In this document: positions 1 to 7,768 of the stretch, one piece after another
Position numbering within the stretch: position 1 is the first letter of the stretch
Layout of the letters: each line of letters begins with the position of its first letter
Assembly: GCA_020425885.1 (NCBI GenBank)
Contig: JAGQRA010000181.1
Location: forward strand, 1-7,768
Length of the DNA: 7,768 nucleotides
Reading direction: 5' to 3'
From: Planctomycetota bacterium
Lineage (GTDB): Bacteria > Planctomycetota > UBA1135 > UBA2386
The notes under the pieces: generated by a model
The model's database searches: none
Told to the model about the DNA's origin: nothing
The model's input: the letters and a program-made list of their open reading frames with translations, nothing else
Position numbers and translations under genes: made by a program

Positions 1-1195
1 GGTCACCGGCGTCGTAGTCGTAGAAGCCCGAGCCGCTCTGGCCACCGTAGGACACGACGTCGAAGCGAGCCTCCCACTTGGTCGGGCAGCTGTCGAAATC
101 GCCGCTCTGCTCGGTCATCCGCGAGCCGTTGTAGGGCCCCTCGGCCGGGTAGCCGCGCATGTAGAACCAGTTGTCCTTGTAGAACGAGCAGTCGTTGCTG
201 TAGTCGACGCCGATCCAGCCGGCGAGCGCGCCGATCGGACGGTTGAGTTCGAGCACGGCGATATCGTGCTTGAAGCTGCTGCTGGTGCGCCAGTCCGACC
301 AGGTCTTGACGTCGACGACGTTGCTGTGGCCGAACGGCTCGCTGCCGCCCCAGGTGCTCATGTCGGTGACCCAGGGCACGTTGGTCGATTCTCCGGTCGC
401 CGAATAGCCGGGGATCACCCAGATCTTGTCGGCCTCGCCGCCGAGGTCCTTGTCGTAGGCGCAGTGGCCGGCGGTGAGGACGTGGTCGGGATCGATGAGG
501 ATGCCCGAGCCCTCGTAGTAGTGACCCGGATCGCCCGGGAAGGTCATGAACAGCTTGACCGTCGCCGAGTACGGGAAGGTCATCATGCTCGAGGTGCTCA
601 CCGTCGAGCGACCGCTCATCTCGGCGAGCTCCGGATTGCCGGTCTCGGTCAGCGCGCCGCTGCGACCGGCTTCGCGCAACGGCGGCACCGGGTTGCGGCG
701 GGCGTCGAGATCGAAGCTGGTGTCGCCGTTCGCCAGCGCATGATTCACCGCGGCCGGCCGCGGCTCATCGGGGCCATCGGCGACCGGATTCTGATCGAGC
801 CGGGCGCCGCCCTGGGCATAGGCCGGCACCTCGACGATGCCGCGACCATCCATGCGGAACGGTCGCGTCAGCCGCAGCTGGCCGCCCTGATCGAGGGCAA
901 TGAGCTGGGTCCGCCAGCGCATGCCATCGCCGAATGCGAACGCTGGCACGTCGTTCCGGCTCTTGCCACCAGGGCCGGCCGGAGCCGCCATGAACAGCAC
1001 GGTGCCGGCCTGAGGCAGTTGCAGCAGGCCCTCGACGCCGGGGATCTGGACGCCCGGCACCTGGCGCGGCGCCATCGCGATCCAGACCATCTGGCCGGGA
1101 TCGGTGCGCACGTCGATGCGGAAGCGCGGCCCCTGCGCGACGGCGCTGGCGGCGAGGGTCAGGGCGAGGGCGGTACGGTGGGTGGATGCGGACAT
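1..1195 (-). CDS. Secreted trypsin/V8-like serine protease (S1 fold), C-terminus cut by window edge
   Basis: The minus strand is open from an ATG at 1195-1193 to the window edge and gives 398 residues. Residues 1-20 form a signal peptide (short basic n-region, hydrophobic ALALTLAASAVA, likely cleavage after AVA before Gln21), so the enzyme is exported. Residues about 21-205 match no domain I recognise and could be a propeptide. The protease domain starts near residue 206. The triad is visible: His244 in LTAGHCAYD, Asp311 in KHDIAVLELNRP and Ser387 in GGQSGSGFY. The GxSGSG form resembles V8/glutamyl-endopeptidase-like bacterial S1 proteases. Cys336 and Cys370 could form a disulfide. An AGGAG ribosome site lies 7 bases before the ATG and decides the start; an in-frame ATG 36 bases further upstream (1231) has no comparable site. 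It follows the M56 gene by 105 bases on the same strand. Substrate specificity cannot be read, and the remaining C-terminus is outside the window. Confidence 0.93.
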   Translation of the reverse strand, partial: MSASTHRTALALTLAASAVAQGPRFRIDVRTDPGQMVWIAMAPRQVPGVQIPGVEGLLQLPQAGTVLFMAAPAGPGGKSRNDVPAFAFGDGMRWRTQLIALDQGGQLRLTRPFRMDGRGIVEVPAYAQGGARLDQNPVADGPDEPRPAAVNHALANGDTSFDLDARRNPVPPLREAGRSGALTETGNPELAEMSGRSTVSTSSMMTFPYSATVKLFMTFPGDPGHYYEGSGILIDPDHVLTAGHCAYDKDLGGEADKIWVIPGYSATGESTNVPWVTDMSTWGGSEPFGHSNVVDVKTWSDWRTSSSFKHDIAVLELNRPIGALAGWIGVDYSNDCSFYKDNWFYMRGYPAEGPYNGSRMTEQSGDFDSCPTKWEARFDVVSYGGQSGSGFYDYDAGD

Positions 1196-1202
1196 GGCGA
1201 GG

Positions 1203-1207
1203 CTCCT
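1203..1207 (-). promoter_or_regulatory. Ribosome binding site of the secreted protease
   Basis: On the minus strand AGGAG lies 7 bases before the ATG at 1195. It is the clearest Shine-Dalgarno match in the window and it fixes the start of the protease, so the gene can be translated independently of the M56 gene upstream. I see no convincing -35/-10 pair in the 105-base gap (1196-1300), so read-through from the repressor/M56 operon remains possible. Confidence 0.75.
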
Positions 1208-1300
1208 GTTGTGTTGCGGTCGAAAGGGCATGGCCGCGAGTGCGACCTGCCCTGACAGCAGCAGCCACCGCCCATCGTCACGGCAAGAATCGCGACGACT

Positions 1301-2890
1301 TCAGCGCTCGACCGGCACCGTCAGCCGCCGCGTCGCTGTGACCTTGCCGTGTTCGTGCCGCGCCACGTCGAGGGTCGCAGTGCCACCGGCGACGTCGACC
1401 GCGACCACGAGGCCGGTCTGCCCGCCCGACGCGTCGGCCTCGCCGACGAACATGTTCCCCTGCTGCCCTTCCTGCATGACGAGTTGGGGCGCCTGCACGA
1501 TCTCGCCACCTTCCTCGATCTTGACGTCGATCATGACCTGCGGCGGGTTCGCGTTCACGATCGCCACCGCGCGCGCCTCGACCTGCAGCCCGGACGCCGC
1601 GATGTTCGGGACGACCCTGAGGATGCCGCGATCCTCCTCGACGACGTGGGCGCCGACCTGCTTGACCGCGACGGCGAGGGCGGTGCGCCATGGCACGTCG
1701 CGCACGCGAAGGGTCACGGTGCCGGCGACATCAGGACTGACGACGATGTTGGCGCCGCCGATCTTGGCGATGGTGTCGATGACCTTCAGCACATCGGCGT
1801 CGTCGAAGGCGAAGTAGACGCGCGGCGCCGACTCGTCTGCGGCGGCGGCGACGGCGGCCGGCGTCGTGGCGACACCGTCCGGCGCGGCCTCGGGCGCCGT
1901 CCAACAGGCGGCGGCGACGACCGCGAACGCGGCGAAGGCGGCAGAACGTAGACCCGTCTGCAGGTGTGAACAACGGATCGAAAGCGGAGTGCGGCGTTGC
2001 AGCAGCATGGTCATCCTCGCATGGAAGCGGGCCTGCGGCCCGAACACGCCGAGCGCCGCGACGCGCCCCTCGCGCGACGCCGGCAGTTGCTCGGCAAGAT
2101 CGATCAGCGAACGGGCGTAGCCGGCGCGCTCGGTGCGGCGCCCGGCAGCCACCTCGTCCGCCAGCAGTTCGGCCGCGTCGGCGGCGACGCGGCGCAGCCG
2201 CCAGTACAGCGGATTCCAGAACTGCAGCGGCATGGCGAACGCGAACAACAACCGGCCGCGCAGGTCGCCGCGGTCGATGTGCGCGAGTTCGTGCCGCAGC
2301 ACGGCGCGCAGCCTGGCATCGCGCTCGGACCCCGAGGCGGAGATGAGCGCTCGCGGCAGCAGGATGCACGGCCGCACGAGGCCGCAGCAGAACGGGCGCC
2401 ACGCCAGATCGCTGACGCGGATCGACACCGGATTGCGGCGACGCGGCGACGTCGACAGCGACCGCAGCAGTTCGTCGACGGCCGCAGGTGCCGGAACGGC
2501 GCGACGCAGCAGATGACCGAGCAGCAGCGCGGCGACGAGCAGGCAGCCGCCCGCGAGCAGCGCGCCGGCCGCGAGCGCAGCGCCGGCGAGGTCGACAATT
2601 CCCGGCCACGCGTCCGTCACGGCGATCGGATCGCCCGTGACCGGAGTCGCATTGGCGATGACCATCGGTTGCGCGTTCGACCCGATCGCAGCGGCGGCGT
2701 CGCGACTCCGCGGCACGAAGCCGAGCGCCATCCAGAGCAACCAGGCGGCGATCGCGGTCTCGGTCAATCGCTGGCGCAGGATCGGCGCGCGCGTCGCGTT
2801 CACGACCAGCGCGACGGCGCCGGTCCACGCCAGGCTGCCGAGCACGAACGTGGTCGCATTCTCGCGCCACCAAATCACGAGTGCGTCCAT
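1301..2890 (-). CDS. BlaR1-like M56 membrane metallopeptidase with C-terminal STN/secretin-like sensor
   Basis: The protein has 529 residues. Hydrophobic segments lie at about 14-31, 44-59, 103-127, 210-227 and 313-329. The M56 core shows the family signature Pro166, Gly170, Pro174 and ILLP (176-179). The zinc site is His200-Glu201-Leu-Ala-His204, and Glu241 in AELLADE is the probable third ligand, so it should be catalytically competent. In BlaR1/MecR1 this cytoplasmic protease domain relays an external signal to destruction of the BlaI/MecI repressor. Here the external part is not a penicillin-binding domain: no STxK or KTG motif is seen. Residues about 357-427 (VYFAFDDADVLKVIDTIAKI through NIVVSPDVAGTVTLRVRDVP) read like the STN/secretin N-terminal domain. 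Residues about 449-529 (QVMIDVKIEE, then APQLVMQEGQQGNMFVG) resemble the short 'aPrL...dGq.a...vG' part of secretins. Its ATG overlaps the repressor stop codon (TGATG), which implies translational coupling. The ligand is unknown. Confidence 0.88.
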   Translation of the reverse strand: MDALVIWWRENATTFVLGSLAWTGAVALVVNATRAPILRQRLTETAIAAWLLWMALGFVPRSRDAAAAIGSNAQPMVIANATPVTGDPIAVTDAWPGIVDLAGAALAAGALLAGGCLLVAALLLGHLLRRAVPAPAAVDELLRSLSTSPRRRNPVSIRVSDLAWRPFCCGLVRPCILLPRALISASGSERDARLRAVLRHELAHIDRGDLRGRLLFAFAMPLQFWNPLYWRLRRVAADAAELLADEVAAGRRTERAGYARSLIDLAEQLPASREGRVAALGVFGPQARFHARMTMLLQRRTPLSIRCSHLQTGLRSAAFAAFAVVAAACWTAPEAAPDGVATTPAAVAAAADESAPRVYFAFDDADVLKVIDTIAKIGGANIVVSPDVAGTVTLRVRDVPWRTALAVAVKQVGAHVVEEDRGILRVVPNIAASGLQVEARAVAIVNANPPQVMIDVKIEEGGEIVQAPQLVMQEGQQGNMFVGEADASGGQTGLVVAVDVAGGTATLDVARHEHGKVTATRRLTVPVER

Positions 2891-3303
2891 CAGCCGTCCC
2901 CGTCGGGTCGGGTCCCGGCAGGTGTGCCTGCTTCGACCTCGTCGAGCAACGCCCGTAGCTGCGCGATCTCCGCCGAGGTCGGCGCCTGCACCGCGATCGC
3001 GTTGGCGACGAGCTGGTCGAGGGCGCCGTCGAACGCACGCCGCAGGACGCCCTTCAGCAGCCGCCGCTGCGTCTGCTCGGCGCCGACGAGCGGGCGGTAG
3101 ACGAAGGTCCGGTTGCGGCGGCGGAAGGCGACGAGGCCCTTGTCGGTCATCGTCCGCAGGAACGCCTGCACGGTGTTCTGCACGATGCCGAGGTCGCGCA
3201 TCTGCTCGTAGACCTCGCGCACGGTGGCCTCACCGCGCTGCCACAGGATGCGCAGGATCTGCAGTTCGCGCTCGGTCGGTTCGGGAACTGGGGAAGGTGC
3301 CAT
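2890..3303 (-). CDS. BlaI/MecI/CopY-family winged-helix repressor
   Basis: The protein has 137 residues, slightly longer than the usual 120-130 of the family. The N-terminal winged helix is clear: PTERELQILRILWQRGEATV (9-28) matches the conserved first helix with its Trp, VQNTVQAFLRTMTDKGLV (41-58) is the recognition helix, and RRNRTFVYRPLV (62-73) is the wing. Residues about 74-123 form the helical dimerisation part, and the tail from 124 is Gly/Pro-rich and probably disordered. Family members bind operators as dimers and repress their own operon until the partner M56 protease triggers their cleavage. That partner is the next gene, overlapping by one base. I chose the ATG at 3303 because the family homology starts directly after it. 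The same frame is open upstream to 3915, but that part runs antisense through the kinase gene and looks like shadow sequence. The ribosome site is weak (GGCGG-like). The regulated signal cannot be read. Confidence 0.92.
   Translation of the reverse strand: MAPSPVPEPTERELQILRILWQRGEATVREVYEQMRDLGIVQNTVQAFLRTMTDKGLVAFRRRNRTFVYRPLVGAEQTQRRLLKGVLRRAFDGALDQLVANAIAVQAPTSAEIAQLRALLDEVEAGTPAGTRPDGDG
2897..2901 (-). promoter_or_regulatory. Ribosome binding site of the M56 gene, inside the repressor gene
   Basis: On the minus strand GGGGA lies 6 bases before the M56 ATG, within the last codons of the repressor gene. Together with the one-base TGATG overlap of stop and start, it points to coupled translation of the repressor and its protease. 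Confidence 0.5.
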
Positions 3304-3317
3304 GCCGCCGACATCGG

Positions 3318-3343
3318 CAAGCTGAGTCGACCAAGTTGAGTCG
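3318..3343. repeat. 12-bp tandem direct repeat just upstream of the repressor, candidate operator
   Basis: On the plus strand CAAGCTGAGTCG (3318-3329) is repeated as CAAGTTGAGTCG (3332-3343), with one mismatch and a period of 14 bases. It starts 14 bases before the repressor start codon, where an autoregulatory site would block transcription or early elongation. The classical bla/mec/cop operators are inverted TACA-TGTA repeats, which this is not, so assigning it to the repressor is inference. Confidence 0.4.
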
Positions 3344-3450
3344 GGTCTGAGATTCGATGGCGCCGGCGGGTCGGGTATCGACCCCGGCCACCGCAGGGAG
3401 CAGTGGCTGGGACGGGGTTGCCGATCGCGAGAAGGGGGCCAGGTCGCGGG

Positions 3451-3463
3451 CGTTCCCGGAACG
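3451..3463. repeat. Palindrome CGTTCCCGGAACG, candidate transcription-factor site
   Basis: There are two perfect 6-base arms (CGTTCC and GGAACG) around a single central C, placed 148 bases from the repressor start and 127 bases from the kinase start. The short dyad is what a homodimeric helix-turn-helix protein would bind. No protein can be assigned from the sequence, and in GC-rich DNA short palindromes also occur by chance. Confidence 0.35.
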
Positions 3464-3534
3464 GATGACGTGGTCGAGGCGGCAACCTGATTCGCTGATT
3501 CTCGAAACTGCTGGCCACATGACAGGGTGTTGTG

Positions 3535-3542
3535 ACACGTGT
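3535..3542. repeat. Palindrome ACACGTGT upstream of the kinase start
   Basis: This is a perfect 8-base palindrome located 48 bases before the kinase ATG. It overlaps the end of a 10-base word (TGTTGTGACA, 3528-3537) that also occurs at the 3' end of the kinase gene. It could be a regulatory site, but there is no further support. Confidence 0.2.
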
Positions 3543-3589
3543 ACGACAGGCGGGGCAGCGACCCGCCCTCCCCGGCCAAGCACATCACG

Positions 3590-6291
<2,702 letters not shown>

Positions 6292-6295
<4 letters not shown>

Positions 6296-6334
6296 CAGCG
6301 GCTATGATCCGCTGCTGGAACCCGTGGCTGTCAC
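6292..6334. repeat. Overlapping inverted repeats between kinase and secreted-protein genes
   Basis: GTGACAGC (6292-6299) and GCTGTCAC (6327-6334) are perfect 8-base arms around a 27-base loop, starting at the kinase stop codon. A second stem, CAGCGG (6296-6301) with CCGCTG (6309-6314), uses part of the same arm, so the two cannot form together. A third small stem is GGCTG (6326-6330) with CAGCC (6338-6342). No T tract follows, so this is not a classical intrinsic terminator. It might be an attenuator-like leader, a factor-dependent 3' end, or chance. Confidence 0.3.
6303..6308 (+). promoter_or_regulatory. Possible -10 box (TATGAT) of the secreted-protein gene
   Basis: TATGAT differs from TATAAT by one base and lies 52 bases before the ATG at 6361, in an otherwise GC-rich gap. 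The hexamer 17 bases upstream (CCGACC) is a poor -35, so a promoter here is only a suggestion. Confidence 0.2.
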
Positions 6335-6350
6335 CGGCAGCCGAGAACCC

Positions 6351-6354
6351 GGAG
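6351..6354 (+). promoter_or_regulatory. Ribosome binding site of the secreted-protein gene
   Basis: GGAG lies 6 bases before the ATG at 6361. It favours that start over an in-frame ATG at 6304, which would put 19 extra residues before the signal peptide. Confidence 0.6.
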
Positions 6355-6360
6355 AACGCG

Positions 6361-7768
6361 ATGCGCCTGCTGCTGATGCTGTCTGTCTTCTCGACCCCGG
6401 TCCTCGCCCAGGTGAGCGGAGGACCATTCCTCGCTGCCCCGATCCACTTCACGGTCGGCCCCAACACGACCGGTCCAACCGGTGCGCTGCCGATGCGTGA
6501 GCTGTATCTCGAGCGGAGCGGCTTCGTCAACCTCGTACCGTCGCCGTCATTCCCGCTGCCGGAGCCCGACTTCACCATGGCCGCGATGTTCCCGGGACGA
6601 CCGGCCTCGTTCATGATCAACGCCATCTCGTCGCAGTACTGCACCGTCGGCGTCGTCTACGACGGCGCCACCGGCGACGCGATGCTGGACATTCCGGGCG
6701 ATTGGGGAGCGTTGCTGTTCTCGGTGTCCAACACCAGCCCGGGAACGGGCAGCAACGCGGTCACCTTCGAGGCCGGCAACGACGACGGCGCCGGCGCGGA
6801 CGTGTTCTCGCTCGTGCTGCCGGGCAGCACCCTGCCGGCAGCGTTGTCGTGCTCGCCGATCGGCGAAGCGCAGCGCGCCGCCGACAGCGAGGAGATGGGC
6901 TTCCAGGCGCCATCGAGCCAGCTGCCGGAGCTGCACGACTTCGACGCGTTCTTCTCGCTCTACGAGACCCGCGCCGTGTGCCCTGGGATCGCGCCGTATC
7001 TGGTCGACGACCCGTGGCTGTTCTTCTCGTTGCCGCAGAGCGTCATCGCCAAGACCAACCCGAGTTCGCCGAACTACGACATCGCGCTCGATGCCTACAT
7101 CCGGCCATGGTTCGGCGCCAGCGGCCCGAGCAGTGCCTCGATCCTCGCCATCAAGTGGGACCCGCTCAGGACGCCCCCGCGCTGGGTCGGACCGGCCATG
7201 TTCCTGAACTTCAGCCAGCTCGGCTTGCAACGACAGGACGACATCGACGCGCTGTCGGTCGATGACAACGGCAGCGCCACCAGCTTCGTCCTGCTCTCGC
7301 TGACGACGACGTCGCCGACCGTCACGGCTGCAGCGCCGGCGAATCGGATCCTCTATCAGCTCATGGTCGACGACTGGCAGTGGCGCGGCGGCGGCCTTCC
7401 GCTCGCGGTCCCGGGCCCCCACGTCGCCCAGCCGTACCTCTACGACCGGGACACCGACGGCTCGATCCGCGAACCCATCGCCAAGATCGCCGGCTCCGAC
7501 GGCGGTGGCGAGATCGACGCGACCTGTGACGTCGACCCGGTCTCGAACAACCAGACCACCGGTATTCCCATGGGTTTCGAGGTCGCCTGTCGCACCGACA
7601 CGCCGTGGTCGGTGACGATGTCGGCCTCGGCGGTGATGGCGCCGACCGCCACCGCCGGAGACTGCGCCCACGCGATCTCGGTCGCCGGCCTCGACCTCAG
7701 CGGCCCCGGCCCGCATGTCAGTGGCCTGCTCGTCGGCTATCCCGATCCGAGCCCCGCCCACCGCATCA
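6361..7768 (+). CDS. Secreted protein of unknown function, C-terminus cut by window edge
   Basis: The frame is open from the ATG at 6361 to the window end, giving 469 residues. Residues 1-16 are a signal peptide (MRLLLMLSVFSTPVLA, cleavage before Gln17), so the product is exported. I do not recognise a catalytic domain or motif. The mature part is rich in Asp, Ser, Thr and Pro with alternating hydrophobic residues, suggesting beta-structure. Cysteines are at 94, 164, 207, 389, 410 and 435. The stretch about 285-318 (QLGLQRQDDIDALSVDDNGS, then FVLLSL) resembles a segment I associate with large secreted planctomycete proteins that lack an assigned function; this is recall, not a search. The frame is supported by the ribosome site, the signal peptide and the absence of stops over 1.4 kb. 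The gene follows the kinase by 65 bases on the same strand and could be co-transcribed with it. Whether it is a ligand or target of the kinase's outer FGE-like domain cannot be told. Confidence 0.85.
   Translation, partial: MRLLLMLSVFSTPVLAQVSGGPFLAAPIHFTVGPNTTGPTGALPMRELYLERSGFVNLVPSPSFPLPEPDFTMAAMFPGRPASFMINAISSQYCTVGVVYDGATGDAMLDIPGDWGALLFSVSNTSPGTGSNAVTFEAGNDDGAGADVFSLVLPGSTLPAALSCSPIGEAQRAADSEEMGFQAPSSQLPELHDFDAFFSLYETRAVCPGIAPYLVDDPWLFFSLPQSVIAKTNPSSPNYDIALDAYIRPWFGASGPSSASILAIKWDPLRTPPRWVGPAMFLNFSQLGLQRQDDIDALSVDDNGSATSFVLLSLTTTSPTVTAAAPANRILYQLMVDDWQWRGGGLPLAVPGPHVAQPYLYDRDTDGSIREPIAKIAGSDGGGEIDATCDVDPVSNNQTTGIPMGFEVACRTDTPWSVTMSASAVMAPTATAGDCAHAISVAGLDLSGPGPHVSGLLVGYPDPSPAHRI

Larger units (their letters stand above)
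3304..3589. promoter_or_regulatory. Divergent intergenic region between repressor and kinase genes
   Basis: This 286-base stretch has no gene I can support. It must carry the promoters of the leftward repressor/M56 operon and the rightward kinase gene, since both start codons face away from it. I could not identify a convincing -35/-10 pair for either direction. It does contain a 12-base direct repeat with one mismatch (3318-3343), a small hairpin GGGTCG-GGTAT-CGACCC (3368-3384), a 13-base palindrome (3451-3463) and an 8-base palindrome (3535-3542). Repressors of the BlaI family normally bind sites in their own promoter, so an operator is expected here. Confidence 0.6.

Noticed and set aside
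266..1255. 329-residue plus-strand open frame
   Set aside because: It is antisense to the secreted protease, which has a full catalytic triad, a signal peptide and a ribosome site. The plus-strand translation is repetitive Ala/Gly/Arg/His sequence.
1895..1960. Lipobox-like VAAAC at residues 325-329 of the M56 protein
   Set aside because: It is inside the last membrane helix, not after an N-terminal signal peptide, so lipoprotein processing is not expected.
1731..3100. Long frames overlapping the M56 gene on both strands (for example 1997-3100 plus and 1731-3038 minus)
   Set aside because: They are Arg/Ala-rich shadows of the M56 and repressor genes without domains or ribosome sites.
3368..3384. 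Hairpin GGGTCG-GGTAT-CGACCC as a terminator
   Set aside because: It lies between divergent genes, so there is no transcript to end there, and no T tract follows.
3539..3589. GTG start 17 codons upstream of the kinase ATG
   Set aside because: The extra residues are not typical of the family leader, and the nearest AGGG is 11 bases away. The ATG at 3590 gives the usual MTD-type beginning. It cannot be fully excluded because the ATG also lacks a strong ribosome site.
6304..6360. In-frame ATG at 6304 for the secreted protein
   Set aside because: It would place 19 residues with Cys, Trp and Pro ahead of a well-formed signal peptide, and the GGAG site is correctly spaced only for 6361.
6547..7761. 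404-residue minus-strand open frame
   Set aside because: It is antisense to the secreted protein that has a signal peptide and GGAG site. Its composition (Arg/Gly/Val/Asp) is typical of a shadow frame.

Overview
The window is GC-rich DNA with dense coding capacity and contains five real genes. It has no RNA genes, mobile elements or CRISPR arrays that I can see. The gene types suggest a member of the Planctomycetota: a transmembrane serine/threonine kinase fused to a sulfatase-modifying-factor (FGE/SUMF1) domain, a BlaI/M56 regulatory pair, and secreted proteins with short signal peptides. Xanthomonadales and Myxococcota also carry similar kinases, so this is an inference from gene content only.

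Left half, minus strand, read from right to left: a BlaI/MecI/CopY-family repressor (3303-2890); a membrane M56 (BlaR1-like) metallopeptidase whose start codon shares one base with the repressor stop codon (2890-1301); and, after 105 bases, a secreted trypsin/V8-like serine protease with its own strong ribosome binding site that runs off the left edge (1195-1). The M56 protein has the HELAH zinc site of BlaR1. In place of the penicillin-binding sensor, its outer C-terminal part looks like an STN domain followed by a short secretin-like segment. This is the most interesting feature of the window: a BlaI/BlaR1-type proteolytic switch whose input is probably not a beta-lactam.

Middle: a 286-base divergent intergenic region (3304-3589) separates the repressor from a plus-strand gene. 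It holds a near-perfect 12-base direct repeat just before the repressor, a 13-base palindrome, and an 8-base palindrome close to the kinase start. These are candidate regulatory sites.

Right half, plus strand: a 901-residue receptor-like Ser/Thr kinase (3590-6295) with an intact cytoplasmic catalytic domain, one transmembrane helix, an outer helical region and a C-terminal FGE-fold domain that lacks the catalytic cysteine pair. After a 65-base gap with small inverted repeats comes a secreted protein of unknown function, cut by the right edge (6361-7768).

Taken together, this looks like an envelope-signalling locus: two different membrane receptors (M56 protease/repressor and kinase-FGE) transcribed divergently, each followed by a secreted protein. 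That they act in one pathway is inference from position only.
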